Positions 1-8,859 of a stretch of 38,996 nt of DNA are shown here, one piece after another. The DNA comes from Rhodopseudomonas sp. AAP120. Lineage in GTDB: Bacteria > Pseudomonadota > Alphaproteobacteria > Rhizobiales > Xanthobacteraceae. Position numbers and translations under genes: made by a program. Positions within the stretch are counted from its first letter, which is position 1; each line of letters begins with the position of its first letter. The notes under the pieces are model-generated. The model saw only the letters and a program-made list of their open reading frames with translations. It was not told where the DNA came from and made no database searches. The DNA lies in contig NZ_LJIC01000120.1 in the NCBI RefSeq assembly GCF_001295845.1, positions 1 to 38,996 on the forward strand, written 5' to 3'.

Positions 1-47
1 GCCCCGCCATGCCCCCGGGCGGCGGCATGGGCGGCATGGACTTCTAA
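1..47 (+). CDS. groEL: GroEL chaperonin, C-terminal end only (partial)
   Basis: The reading frame entering the window ends in Gly/Met repeats, closing with GGGMGGMDF and TAA at 45-47. This Gly-Gly-Met tail is characteristic of the 60-kDa chaperonin GroEL, where it projects into the folding cavity. Only about 15 residues are present, so nothing can be said about the rest of the protein or which groEL copy it is. A strong intrinsic terminator follows at 75-101, so this is the end of its transcription unit. Confidence 0.9.
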   Translation, partial: PAMPPGGGMGGMDF

Positions 48-74
48 GCGAAGTCATCGTCGCAAAGACAACGA

Positions 75-101
75 AGCCCGGGAGCAATCCCGGGCTTTTT
101 T
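75..101 (+). terminator. Rho-independent terminator of groEL
   Basis: A perfect 9-bp stem (AGCCCGGGA at 75-83, TCCCGGGCT at 88-96) closes a GCAA tetraloop and runs directly into six T residues (96-101). It starts 28 bases after the groEL stop codon. Confidence 0.93.
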
Positions 102-131
102 GTTGGGGCTATAATGTTCAAACTATCTTTC

Positions 132-169
132 GTCATTCCGGGCTCGCGCTTCGCGCGCCCCGGGATGAC
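132..169. repeat. Short palindromic repeat, family A (single unit)
   Basis: The unit begins GTCATTCCGGG and ends CCCGGGATGAC, with a GC-rich centre, and folds into one long hairpin. Related, mostly paired units lie at 27845-27993, 29641-29785 and 34387-34486. It sits between the groEL terminator and the HigA-type gene. Such dispersed CATTCCGGG-type palindromes are common between genes in this bacterial group; no function is assigned here. Confidence 0.8.
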
Positions 170-217
170 GGGGAGAGGAATATGCTATAAGCACGGCGTT
201 GAGATTTGCAGGTAAGA

Positions 218-502
218 ATGCCCCGGCTCCGCACTCATCCTGGCGAAATCCTGCGCGAAGAATACTTGGTGCCGCTCGGCCTCTCCGCCCGCGCGCTGGC
301 CAAGGAGCTCGGCGTGCCCGCCAATCGCCTGACCGAGATCATGCGCGGCAGTCGCGATGTCAGCGCCGACACGGGGCTCCGGCTCGGTCGCTACTTCAGC
401 ACTGATCCGCGATTCTGGCTCAACTTGCAGGCCGCATACGACCTGTCCAAAGCCGAGCGATCGACTGACTACGCCAGCATCGTGCCGCGCGCGGTGGCGT
501 AG
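218..502 (+). CDS. higA: HigA-family (VapI-like) XRE antitoxin/regulator, no HigB toxin seen
   Basis: This 94-residue protein opens with HPGEILREEYL and carries the HTH stretch GLSARALAKELGVPANRLTE, followed by RFWLNLQAAYDL. That is the standard HigA antidote pattern: a DNA-binding XRE domain which in complete modules binds the HigB mRNA-cleaving toxin and represses the operon. The ATG at 218 is preferred over an in-frame TTG at 206 because homologues start next to PGEIL and AGGTA lies just upstream. In complete loci higB lies immediately upstream, but here that space holds repeat DNA. A frame ending at 213-215 occupies the position a higB tail would, but I could not recognise HigB in it. The gene is either a lone regulator or the remnant of a pair. 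The family call is firm; the role is inferred. Confidence 0.85.
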   Translation: MPRLRTHPGEILREEYLVPLGLSARALAKELGVPANRLTEIMRGSRDVSADTGLRLGRYFSTDPRFWLNLQAAYDLSKAERSTDYASIVPRAVA

Positions 503-585
503 AAAGGGCGTCGTTGATGCTTTCACATCTTCAAGCGCAGCTCACAAACTGCCACTGACGTCACCCTTCCAACCCGGACCACCCC

Positions 586-1284
586 ATGCCCGACCTCCCG
601 CCTCACCTCGCCCAGCTCGAAGCGGATTTCACCGCGATCGGGCCCGACGTCATGCAGGTCGAAGAGCTCGACGGATTCATCGCGGCGCTGCTGGTCTGCC
701 CCGAGATGATCAAGCCCGGCGACTGGCTGCCGGCGGTGTGGGGCGGCGACGCAGACGAACCGGCGCCGTTCACCGACCTCGATCACGCCAACGCTATCTT
801 CGGACTGATCATGCAGCACTACAACGAGGTCGCGACGACGCTGGCCGAACACCCGGAGCGCTACCGACCGCTGATGCCCGGGATCGATACCGAGGACGCC
901 GTCTGGGAGCTGTGGATCGACGGCTTCGGAGCTGCCCTGGACATGTGGCCGGAGCATTGGGAGCGACTGCACGATGCCGACGAGGCGACCCGCGCGGCGT
1001 TCGACGGCCTGTCGCGATTGGTCGACATCTCCTCGATGATCGTCGACATTTCCGCCGCCGACCGCGAGGTGCTGGCGACAACCGCCGCCAGCAAAGTCAC
1101 CGGGTGGCTCCTCACCCTGAACACCTGGCGCATCGCCAATGACCCGTCGCCCCGCACCATCGAATGGGGCCCGCCAACGCCCCAGCCGCTGCCGCCCGCT
1201 ACGAAGCGGACCAAGATCGGCCGCAACGAGCCCTGCCCGTGCGGATCGGGGAAGAAGTACAAGCGGTGTTGCGGGATGGGGTGA
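586..1284 (+). CDS. UPF0149/YecA-family protein with C-terminal SEC-C metal-binding motif
   Basis: This 232-residue soluble protein has an N-terminal UPF0149 domain, recognised by [18 protein letters not shown] near residues 25-45 and the [17 protein letters not shown] stretch near 110-125. It ends in a SEC-C motif, [19 protein letters not shown], whose CxC...CC cysteines bind zinc in SecA and other proteins. The cellular role of such YecA-like proteins is not well defined; ribosome or protein-quality-control links are suggested for some SEC-C proteins. A decayed second copy of its 3' end lies at 2593-2823, on the far side of an AT-richer gene, indicating an old tandem duplication or insertion at this locus. 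Confidence 0.85.
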   Translation: MPDLPPHLAQLEADFTAIGPDVMQVEELDGFIAALLVCPEMIKPGDWLPAVWGGDADEPAPFTDLDHANAIFGLIMQHYNEVATTLAEHPERYRPLMPGIDTEDAVWELWIDGFGAALDMWPEHWERLHDADEATRAAFDGLSRLVDISSMIVDISAADREVLATTAASKVTGWLLTLNTWRIANDPSPRTIEWGPPTPQPLPPATKRTKIGRNEPCPCGSGKKYKRCCGMG

Positions 1285-1440
1285 CTACGTTTCCGGCACT
1301 GAGACCTTTGCAAAGTGCGGGCCGCCAACATAGAAACAGCCGCAATATCGGCTCATCAATCAAGGACAGGTCGCAGAATACTCTATTAAGATGCGTGATT
1401 GCGACTATTCTTGATAGGGACGCAGGACAGGCTCTTCTTC

Positions 1441-2556
1441 ATGGCATGGGCGAGACCGGAATACTCAAAACGCCGAGTAAACGACGCTGGCGGTCTAATC
1501 ACTAACTACGCATGGTCGGAGGACTTAGACGAATTGGGGCAATACCTTCAGGCACTCGAAATAGTCAACAACTGGCGCTCCTCGCACAATTTTCCGCTCA
1601 ACACATTTCACGTTGGACTGAAACGACGAGGAAAATTGATTGACAGTGGAATAATCACTGCTCAACGAATCAAGCGACTCTCATCGATCGAACACAAACT
1701 TTCTCGATTTCCGACTATGACTCTCTCGCAGATGCAAGACATTGGCGGATGCAGAGCAATCATGCGCTCGGCAAAAGCGGTCAGGCAACTCTGCAATGCA
1801 TACGCAACAAGCGATATAAAGCACAGCACGGCAGCGAAAGATGACTACATCGATCAACCAAAGCCTTCAGGCTACCGAGGCGTTCATCTGGTCTACAAGT
1901 ATTTCTCGGACCGCAAGACTGACTACAATACGCTGAAGATTGAAATCCAGATACGATCCCAATTACAACATGCGTGGGCAACCGCAGTGGAAACTGTGGG
2001 CACGCTGCAGCAACAAGCCCTTAAGTCAAGCCAAGGCGAGCGGGACTGGCTACGATTTTTTGCCCTTGCGAGCAGCGCGTTTGCATTCCGAGAAGGAACC
2101 TCCCCCGTTCCTGGAACGCCGCAATCCTATCGCGAGCTCGTGTCGGAAATGCGTGACTACGTCCGCAGTTTGGATTTGGCGAAGCGGCTTCAGGCGTACG
2201 GCCATGCGATAAGGTTCTTATCGAACCCTCAGCATAACAGAGGCGACAACCACTATTTTCTCCTCGAAATGAATCCTGCTCAGAGATCGATTCAGGTAAC
2301 AACGTTTAAATTCAGCGAGTCTACGCTTGCAAACCAGAAATATTTGGAGGTCGAGCGAAAACTCAGGAGCATTACCGGGGCGGAAGCAGTGCTCGTATCA
2401 GTGGATTCACTAGATGCCGTCCGTAAGGCGTACCCGAACTACTTTCTAGACACTGCAGTGTTTGTTCGACTGATTCATGAGACGACTCGAACATTGTCGC
2501 CTCCTCCACGCCCAAAGAGGGCACTCGATACTAGGCAGCTGAACCTCTTCAAATGA
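1441..2556 (+). CDS. RelA/SpoT nucleotidyltransferase-domain protein, possible toxSAS-type alarmone synthetase
   Basis: This is a 371-residue soluble protein. The RelA/SpoT synthetase fold is marked by MQDIGGCRAIM, by KPSGYRGVHLVY (the position of the GYRSLH-type loop in RelA) and by EIQIRSQLQHAWA (counterpart of the EIQIRT strand). The HD hydrolase, TGS and ACT domains of long RSH enzymes are absent, so it is a single-domain small synthetase with a roughly 170-residue C-terminal extension. Family members transfer pyrophosphate from ATP to GDP/GTP. Some toxic relatives (toxSAS) instead make ppApp or modify tRNA, and CapRel types defend against phage. The ATG at 1441 has AGGA 11 bases upstream; an in-frame TTG at 1399 is the alternative. 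Base composition is lower in GC than its neighbours (25 of 60 G+C in 1621-1680, against 39 of 60 in 661-720), suggesting acquisition. No separate antitoxin was recognised. Domain certain, toxin role inferred. Confidence 0.85.
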   Translation: MAWARPEYSKRRVNDAGGLITNYAWSEDLDELGQYLQALEIVNNWRSSHNFPLNTFHVGLKRRGKLIDSGIITAQRIKRLSSIEHKLSRFPTMTLSQMQDIGGCRAIMRSAKAVRQLCNAYATSDIKHSTAAKDDYIDQPKPSGYRGVHLVYKYFSDRKTDYNTLKIEIQIRSQLQHAWATAVETVGTLQQQALKSSQGERDWLRFFALASSAFAFREGTSPVPGTPQSYRELVSEMRDYVRSLDLAKRLQAYGHAIRFLSNPQHNRGDNHYFLLEMNPAQRSIQVTTFKFSESTLANQKYLEVERKLRSITGAEAVLVSVDSLDAVRKAYPNYFLDTAVFVRLIHETTRTLSPPPRPKRALDTRQLNLFK

Positions 2557-2592
2557 GCAAGCGTAGATTCAGCTACGTCACATTGGCACCGC

Positions 2593-2823
2593 GTGTTGGA
2601 CGGCTCGGAGACGCCTCAGAGCGATCTCGAAGCGATCGGGCCGCAGGCGTCCGATCAGATCTCCGGCTGAACCCGCACCCTAAACACATGGCGGCTCGCC
2701 CACGATCCGCGTCCACGCGACATCGCATGGGACACCCCGCCGGCCCCAGCGACGCGCACCAAGGTCGGCCGAAACGAGCCCTGCCCGTGCGGCTCGGGCA
2801 AGAAGTATAAACGCTGCTGCGGA
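2593..2823 (+). pseudogene. Decayed 3' copy of the UPF0149/SEC-C gene
   Basis: In the frame of position 2593 the translation matches the C-terminal third of the protein encoded at 586-1284: [11 protein letters not shown] parallels [11 protein letters not shown], and [20 protein letters not shown] is almost identical to its SEC-C tail. The copy has no start. It carries an in-frame TGA at 2668-2670, where the intact gene has a Trp codon, and it does not stop where the parent does: the frame runs on past 2840 into the 3' end of the opposing autotransporter gene. It is therefore a pseudogene fragment. It lies immediately after the AT-rich RelA/SpoT gene. Confidence 0.8.
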
Positions 2824-2846
2824 TCGAAGCGAAGCGCTGACGCGCA

Positions 2847-2881
2847 GCGGCCGCCGGATGATGATCGCATCCGAAGGCCGC
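2847..2881 (-). terminator. Hairpin after the first autotransporter gene
   Basis: Arms 2847-2860 and 2868-2881 pair (GCGGCC...GGATG with CATCC...GGCCGC, three mismatched bases inside) around a 7-base loop. It lies just beyond the stop codon at 2891-2893 on the minus strand. There is no clear T run, so termination is inferred from position and stem strength. Confidence 0.5.
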
Positions 2882-2890
2882 GTGGTGAGT

Positions 2891-5656
2891 TCAGAACGTC
2901 ACGCGCAGATTCGCGCGGACGCCCTGGTCTGAGATGCTGCTGCCGACCTGGCCGGAGTAGTTGACGCTGATCGCAGTGGTCGGCGTCAGCGCGGTGCCGA
3001 AGCCGGCTTCGAACACGGCGACATCCTGCGCCAGCGGCACGCCCGACACCGTGAAGGCGCTGCTGCCCGCGAACGCGTTGGTCGCGGTCGGGGTGACGTG
3101 GTTCAGCGTGTGGCGCCAGCCCACCATGCCGTTCGCGGTCAGAGCCAACGTGCCGACATCGAACCCACCCTTGGCCCGCAGGCCGAGCGTGGTGAAGGTC
3201 GCGTCGGTCGTGTCGCTTGCGCTGGTCAGCGCCGCAGCGCCGCCCTTCTCGGTGACCCCCGACGTGTTGAGGTTCACGTAAGCGAGGCCGGCGAACGGCT
3301 GCAGCACGGCGCGACCGAGTTCGATGTTGTAGCCCAGGTCGCCGTACACCTGCGTGGTGCGGGCATTGTAGTCCGCGATCAATCGATCGGCGAAGCCTGA
3401 CAGCGCGACGTTGCGGCTCGAGGTCAGGTCGTGCCAGGCGTGATTGACGCCGAAGCTGAGCGCGACCGCGTTCCAGTTGCCGCCGCCATAGGCGCCGATG
3501 CTGTAGGTGTCGCCCGACACCGAGCCGCGGCCACCGTCCAGGCTGATGCTGGTGTTGCCATAGCCGCCGACCAGGCCGAGACGCAGCGCATTGAAGACTT
3601 CGCCGTCGGCGCCGAACAGAATGCCGCCGGTGTTGCGGCGGACGCCGGTCGCATTGCCGTTGCCGTCGCTCTTCGCCCAGGAGCCGTAGCCGCGCGCCCA
3701 TACCGATGTATCAGGTCCCCGCTGTGCCGACTGCACCTGCTGCGTGGTCGCCTCCCGTACGAAGCGGCTGTCGTCGAGCAGCGCCGTCTTGGCCGACGCA
3801 TAGGCCTCGCCCGAGACTTGATCGAACGCCGCACGGGCGGCGCCGTCCGTCGACGACATCGCCACCGCAGAGCGCAGTCCGTTGCCGCTCGAAAGACTCT
3901 GCAGGCCGCTCGCCGCCGCGCGCTGATTGAGCGTCAGCGCCGCATCGGCAAAGCCGCGGGTCTGAGCCGCGCCGACATAGACGTGGGTCGGATCGTAGCT
4001 GGCGACCAGCGTGTAGAAGGTCGAGACGAACGTATCCCCGGTCAATGTGTAACGACCGCTGACGCCGCCGGTTGCGCTCAGCACCGTGTAGTGCGCATCG
4101 AGCGCGTACGTGCCGGCGCCGTAGCGCGAGACGTTGAGGATCGCACCATTGTCGATGGACGCGGTGCCGCTCACCGCGACGCGGTCCGACACCGTGCTGC
4201 CCGGCACCAATTCGGCATTGTAGGTCGAGCCTGCCGCCTGATGATAATTGCCCGCCACCGTCAGTGTGCCCGGGCTATTGCCGGGCGCGATCGTCGCTCC
4301 AGCCAGCGCATCGACTCCGCCGACCGTGCCCGAGCCCGACAGCACCGCCCCGTTTCGCACCGTCATCGTCGCCGCGATCACGCCGGACATCGTTAGGATG
4401 CCACCGGAGACGTCGACTGTGCCGGTGAACCCGGACGAGTTGCCGGTCAGCGTCGTGGCGCCGGCGAGCGCCAGGATGGTGCCGCTGCCGACGATATCCG
4501 ACGCCAGCGTATAGTTCGAGGAGGTGTGATTGAGCACGAGCTGGCCGAGACCATCGCCGAACACGATCCGCGGCGCCGTGACGACGCCGGGTGCCGCCGC
4601 GGCCGAGCCGCTCGCCGCACCGATGGCGAGCACGCCCTGCCCCTGCGACGCGTAGCCGATGCGGACCTCATTGTCGGCCCGGATCTCACCGCCGTTCGAC
4701 ACCACCACGGTGCCGCTGCCGTTGTAGCCGACGTAGAAATTCCCCAGGATGCTCTGCGTCGGATTGGCCTTCGCCCACAGCCGCGAGCCGCTGCCGCTGA
4801 CATTGATCAGGCCCTGCGAATGCGGGTCCATGCCCGCGCCCACGGTGCCGGACGTCGCCACGGCCCCGTCGGTGACGTTCAGGACACCGTTGCCGTTCAT
4901 CGGGTCCACATCGCGAAAGCCGTTCTGGCCGCCCACATAGATGCGTTGATCGGTCTCGACCACCGTGCCGCGGCCGGTGAAGGTCCCGGTCGTCAGGAGG
5001 TCGCCGCCCGGGCCGAGATAGATGCCGCTGGCGTAGAGATAGGCGCCGTTGGAAACGGTGACGTTGCCGCCACCCGGGCTGAGCCATGCGCCCGCATTCC
5101 AATCGCTGGGATCGCCGATCTCCACATGCGTGCCGGCGTCCTTGATGACGATGTTCGCGCCCAGGGACGCTGAATAGACGCCGACATTGCGAATATACGC
5201 CGCCGCGCCGTTGGAAATGGTGAGGCTGCCGGACGAGCCTTCGGTGCGGGCAATGTCGACACCGCCGGTGCTGGTCCACACCGCTCCCGGCCCGCTCACC
5301 TCGAGAGAGCCCTGACCGCCGCTGCCTGACTGCCAGCTCGCGGTCGACAGACCGAGCCGCCGGGTGGTGAGCGACGCGCCGTTCGACACGCTGATGCTGC
5401 CGACGCCGCCGTCACGGCCGACGCTGACCTCGCCAGTGTCGGTCCAGCTCGGACCCGCGCCGCTGAGGCTCACGCTGCCGCTGTTGCCGGCGCCTTCACC
5501 GAGCGATGCATTGCCGCTCGAGATGCTGCCTCCGACGCAGGAGATGCCAGACGTCGTGCCGGTGATTGCGCAGCTGGCGCCAGCGGGCGAAGCGCCGATA
5601 ACGCCGATCGCCAGCAGCGGCACGAGCGACGTCGTGAGCAGGAGATGTCTCTTCAT
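2891..5656 (-). CDS. Autotransporter (type Va secretion) outer-membrane protein, copy 1
   Basis: This 921-residue protein has a Sec signal peptide (residues 1 to about 27, MKRHLLL then a hydrophobic core ending near ASPAGASC). A Gly/Ser/Thr-rich passenger (about 28-520) follows, with repeats such as [12 protein letters not shown] and [18 protein letters not shown] expected to form a beta-helix. An autotransporter-associated repeat near 370-425 ([17 protein letters not shown]) and a conserved stalk with [20 protein letters not shown] come next. The C-terminal translocator beta-barrel (about 650-921) begins [12 protein letters not shown] and ends VRANLRVTF, the terminal Phe expected for BAM-inserted barrels. 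The passenger would be displayed on or released from the cell surface; its ligand is unknown. The stalk and barrel are nearly the same as in the next gene upstream, so the pair arose by duplication with passenger replacement or divergence. Confidence 0.9.
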   Translation of the reverse strand: MKRHLLLTTSLVPLLAIGVIGASPAGASCAITGTTSGISCVGGSISSGNASLGEGAGNSGSVSLSGAGPSWTDTGEVSVGRDGGVGSISVSNGASLTTRRLGLSTASWQSGSGGQGSLEVSGPGAVWTSTGGVDIARTEGSSGSLTISNGAAAYIRNVGVYSASLGANIVIKDAGTHVEIGDPSDWNAGAWLSPGGGNVTVSNGAYLYASGIYLGPGGDLLTTGTFTGRGTVVETDQRIYVGGQNGFRDVDPMNGNGVLNVTDGAVATSGTVGAGMDPHSQGLINVSGSGSRLWAKANPTQSILGNFYVGYNGSGTVVVSNGGEIRADNEVRIGYASQGQGVLAIGAASGSAAAAPGVVTAPRIVFGDGLGQLVLNHTSSNYTLASDIVGSGTILALAGATTLTGNSSGFTGTVDVSGGILTMSGVIAATMTVRNGAVLSGSGTVGGVDALAGATIAPGNSPGTLTVAGNYHQAAGSTYNAELVPGSTVSDRVAVSGTASIDNGAILNVSRYGAGTYALDAHYTVLSATGGVSGRYTLTGDTFVSTFYTLVASYDPTHVYVGAAQTRGFADAALTLNQRAAASGLQSLSSGNGLRSAVAMSSTDGAARAAFDQVSGEAYASAKTALLDDSRFVREATTQQVQSAQRGPDTSVWARGYGSWAKSDGNGNATGVRRNTGGILFGADGEVFNALRLGLVGGYGNTSISLDGGRGSVSGDTYSIGAYGGGNWNAVALSFGVNHAWHDLTSSRNVALSGFADRLIADYNARTTQVYGDLGYNIELGRAVLQPFAGLAYVNLNTSGVTEKGGAAALTSASDTTDATFTTLGLRAKGGFDVGTLALTANGMVGWRHTLNHVTPTATNAFAGSSAFTVSGVPLAQDVAVFEAGFGTALTPTTAISVNYSGQVGSSISDQGVRANLRVTF

Positions 5657-5761
5657 GACATGCCTTTGGAATTTGCAGTTGGGGCCTGAGACGCGCGGCT
5701 GCCGGCCGCCTGGTCAGGCTGCCGGGGGCGACGCGACGGTTGGAAGGACGAAGCGGAAGGC

Positions 5762-5786
5762 CCGGCCGGATGCGAGCTCCGGCCGG
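5762..5786 (-). terminator. Hairpin between the two autotransporter genes
   Basis: A perfect 9-bp stem (CCGGCCGGA 5762-5770, TCCGGCCGG 5778-5786) with a 7-base loop lies 10 bases past the stop codon of the upstream autotransporter. No T run follows on the minus strand, so it may only attenuate read-through or protect the transcript end. Confidence 0.55.
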
Positions 5787-5796
5787 CGGGCTGCGC

Positions 5797-8700
5797 TCAG
5801 AACGTCATGCGCAGATTGGCGCGGACGCCCTGGTCGGAAATGCCGGTGCCGACCTGGCCGGAGTAATTGACGCTGATGGCGGTGGTCGGCGTCAGCGCGG
5901 TGCCGAGCCCGGCTTCGAACACGGCGACGTCCTGCGCCAGCGGCACGCCCGACACCGTGAAGGCGCCACCGCCTGCGAAGGCGTTGGTAGCCGTCGGAGT
6001 GACGTGGTTCAGCGTGTGACGCCAGCCGACCATGCCGTTCGCGGTCAGTACCGTCGTGCCGACATCGAACGCGCCCTTGGCGCGCAGACCGAGCGTCGTG
6101 AACGCCGCGTCGATCGTGTCGCTCGCGCTGGTCAAAGCCGCAGCGCCGCCCTTTTCGGTGAAGCCCGAGGTGGCGAGGTTCACATACGCGAAGCCGGCGA
6201 ACGGCTGCAGCGCGGCCCGGCCGAGTTCGACGTCGTAGCCGATATCGCCATAGACTTGGGTGGTGCGGGCGTTGTAGTCCGCCATCAGGCGGTCGGCGAA
6301 ACCTGACAGCGCGACGTTGCGGCTCGAGGTCAGGTCGTGCCAGGCGTGGTTGACGCCGAGGCTCAGCGCGAACGCGTTCAAGTTGCCGCCGCCATAGGCG
6401 CCGATGCTGTAGGTGTCACCCGACACCGAGCCGCGGCCGCCGTCGAGACTGATGCTGGTGTGGCCGTAGCCGCCGACCAGACCGAGCCGCACCCCGTCGA
6501 GCACGTCGCCGTCGGCGCCGAACAGCACGCCACCGGTGCTGCGGCGGATGCCGGCCGCATTGCCGTTGCCGTCGGTCGTCGCCCAGGAGCCATAGCCGCG
6601 CGTCCACACCGAGGTGTCAGGACCGCGCCGCGCCGACTGCACCTGCTGCGTGGTCGCCTCGCGCACGAAGCGGCTATCGTCAAGCAACGCGGTCTTGGCC
6701 GACGCATAGGCCTCACCCGACACCTGATCGAACGCCGTGCGCGCCGCACTGTCGCTGGTCAACGACGACACCGCGGTGCGCAGGCCGTTGCCGACCGGCA
6801 CGCTCTGCAGACCGTTCGCGGCGGCTCGCTGATTGGTGGTCGCGGCCGCGTCGGCGAAGGCGCGAATCTGCACCGCGTCGACATAGACATGGGTCGGATC
6901 GTACGTGGCCATCAGCGCATAGAACGCCGACACATAGGTATCGCCGGTCAGCGTATAGGTGCCGCTGACACCGCCGTTGGCGCTCAGCACGGTGTAGCGC
7001 GCGTCCGGCACGTAGGACCCGGCGCCGTAGCGCGTCACGTTGAGGATGGCGCCGTTGTCGATCGTCGCTTTGCCGCTGACCGCGATTTTGTCCGACACTG
7101 TGCTGCCGGGCACCAGTTCGGCCTGATACGTCGCTCCCGACGCCTGATGATAATTGCCCGCGACCGTGAGCGTGCCCGGGCTGTTGCCCGGCGAAATCGT
7201 CGAGCCCGACTGCATGTCGGTGGTGCCCACCGTTCCCGAACCCGACAGCGACGCGCCGCTATACACCGTCACCGCGGACGTGCCGCTATCGCTGTTGACC
7301 ACCAGCTTGCCGTCTTTCACCAGCATCGTGCCGGTGAAGCCGCTGCCATTGCCGGACAGGGTCAGCGCGCCGGTGCCGGTCTTCTCGATGAAATCGAAAT
7401 CGCGGAATTGACCGGTCGGGCCGAACGACAGCATGGCCAGCGACGCCGCGGTGGCGCTGTCGAGAACCAGGGTGTTGTCACCCGTTCCTGCCTGCACCAC
7501 GCCCTGGATGTTCGGATTGATGGCATCGACGACAAGCCGGTTGGTGCCGTTGCCGAACAGGATCGCCGCGCCGCCGCCGGTGTTGGCGATGACGCCGCTA
7601 TTGACGATGGTGGAGTTGCCATTGCCGGTGACGATCGCCGCATCGGTCGCCGAGTTGGTCGTGATCGTGCCCGAGTTCACCAGCGAATTGGTGGTGCCGT
7701 CGAGGCTGACGCCGATGCCGGTCGCGGTGACGGTGCCGCTATTCGTCACGTTGATGGCGCCGTTCGCCGTAGAGGCGACGATGCCCTGCGCCGCCGTGAC
7801 CGACCCCGCCTGGGTGATGTTGATCGCCCCGGACGCCGAAGTGGCTAGAATGCCGATCTGATCGGCCTGCACGACACCCCCGACTTGGTTCTCGATGGTC
7901 GTCACGCCGGAGGTCCCGACGTTGGTGTAAAGGCCGTGATGGCCGGTGCCGAGATCGGCGTGTCTGCGGTTGTCGAGTGAGATCGCTGTGCCGCTGTTGA
8001 CGATCGTGACATCGCCGGTTTCGGTCCAGGCCACGATGGCGGAATCGTCCTTCGCGGTCACTGTTCCCGAATTCGTGATCGTCGTCGGACCGTTTGCCGA
8101 CCATGCCACAAGGGCCTGACGATACTTGCTCTCGACCGTGCCGGAATTGTCGATGGATGCGAGACCATTGTAGTTGATGGCACGGGCGCCGGCGAGCGAC
8201 GAGACGACCTCTCCGGAGTTGACGATGCTCACGGTCACCGGATCGGTGCCGGCGTAGTTGCCGTCGGCGTAAAGGCCGCGACCGCGAGTTGCCGTCACCT
8301 TGCCGGAGTTGATCAGGCTGACATTGCCGATATGGGTCGTCAGCGAGATTCCATCCTGCTCCACACCCTTGGCAATGACGGTGCCGGCATTATTCACCGA
8401 GAGGTTGCCGGAGACTTCGTTGCGCAGCCAGACCGCAGCGAACAGCTGATCCGATCGCAGCGTCACATCCGGACCGATGACCACCGACAGATCGGCGTTT
8501 GCCCGCGCCGTCGCCCACGCAAAGGCGGGATAATTGGCCCGATAGACGTCGGTCGTGCCGACGATGTTCACGGTCACATCCAACGGCGCACGGGAAAAGA
8601 TCGTCGGATAAACGTCGATGCCGCGGGACGTCACCGAGTCGATGGTGATGGACGACGTGCCCTTCACCGGGACCGCCGAAACCAGCAATCTGTTGCACGA

Positions 8701-8859
8701 GACCATCAAGACGTCGCCGGACGAGGTGCAACCGGCTTGTGCCGTGGTGCCGCCGGAAACCACCCCGAGCAGCAGCGGACTGAGAGCAGTGGTCATCAGA
8801 AGTCGTCGGGCCGACGCGCGAAGAGAGGGGGTAAAGGGAATATTTTCACGCACCGACAT
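5797..8859 (-). CDS. Autotransporter (type Va secretion) outer-membrane protein, copy 2
   Basis: This is a protein of about 1020 residues. The ATG at 8859 (MSVRENIPF) is chosen because GAGG sits six bases upstream; the ATG at 8871 adds only MRFN and lacks such a site. A basic N-region of about 20 residues precedes the hydrophobic signal core, ending near TTAQAGC. The passenger (about 45-590) is built of short repeats centred on NSGTV (for example ITNSGTVTAKDDSAIV, SIDNSGTVESKYRQAL), typical of beta-helical autotransporters, and contrasts with the passenger of copy 1. The stalk ([20 protein letters not shown]) and beta-barrel (DTSVWTRGYGSW to NLRMTF) closely match copy 1 at protein and DNA level. 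Surface display is expected; adhesion is a guess. The upstream DNA at 8860-9304 is AT-rich and probably holds the promoter. Confidence 0.9.
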   Translation of the reverse strand: MSVRENIPFTPSLRASARRLLMTTALSPLLLGVVSGGTTAQAGCTSSGDVLMVSCNRLLVSAVPVKGTSSITIDSVTSRGIDVYPTIFSRAPLDVTVNIVGTTDVYRANYPAFAWATARANADLSVVIGPDVTLRSDQLFAAVWLRNEVSGNLSVNNAGTVIAKGVEQDGISLTTHIGNVSLINSGKVTATRGRGLYADGNYAGTDPVTVSIVNSGEVVSSLAGARAINYNGLASIDNSGTVESKYRQALVAWSANGPTTITNSGTVTAKDDSAIVAWTETGDVTIVNSGTAISLDNRRHADLGTGHHGLYTNVGTSGVTTIENQVGGVVQADQIGILATSASGAINITQAGSVTAAQGIVASTANGAINVTNSGTVTATGIGVSLDGTTNSLVNSGTITTNSATDAAIVTGNGNSTIVNSGVIANTGGGAAILFGNGTNRLVVDAINPNIQGVVQAGTGDNTLVLDSATAASLAMLSFGPTGQFRDFDFIEKTGTGALTLSGNGSGFTGTMLVKDGKLVVNSDSGTSAVTVYSGASLSGSGTVGTTDMQSGSTISPGNSPGTLTVAGNYHQASGATYQAELVPGSTVSDKIAVSGKATIDNGAILNVTRYGAGSYVPDARYTVLSANGGVSGTYTLTGDTYVSAFYALMATYDPTHVYVDAVQIRAFADAAATTNQRAAANGLQSVPVGNGLRTAVSSLTSDSAARTAFDQVSGEAYASAKTALLDDSRFVREATTQQVQSARRGPDTSVWTRGYGSWATTDGNGNAAGIRRSTGGVLFGADGDVLDGVRLGLVGGYGHTSISLDGGRGSVSGDTYSIGAYGGGNLNAFALSLGVNHAWHDLTSSRNVALSGFADRLMADYNARTTQVYGDIGYDVELGRAALQPFAGFAYVNLATSGFTEKGGAAALTSASDTIDAAFTTLGLRAKGAFDVGTTVLTANGMVGWRHTLNHVTPTATNAFAGGGAFTVSGVPLAQDVAVFEAGLGTALTPTTAISVNYSGQVGTGISDQGVRANLRMTF

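Noticed and set aside
2553-2810. Frame overlapping the end of the RelA/SpoT gene by ATGA, considered as a coupled antitoxin
   Set aside because: It covers the pseudogene copy of the SEC-C gene in the wrong frame and has no protein character of its own.
3431-4396. Long plus-strand open frames across the autotransporter genes (also 6337-7848)
   Set aside because: They are antisense to well-supported genes, composed of Arg/Ala/Gly-rich shadow translation, with no family or start signal. They arise from the GC-skewed codon use of the true genes.
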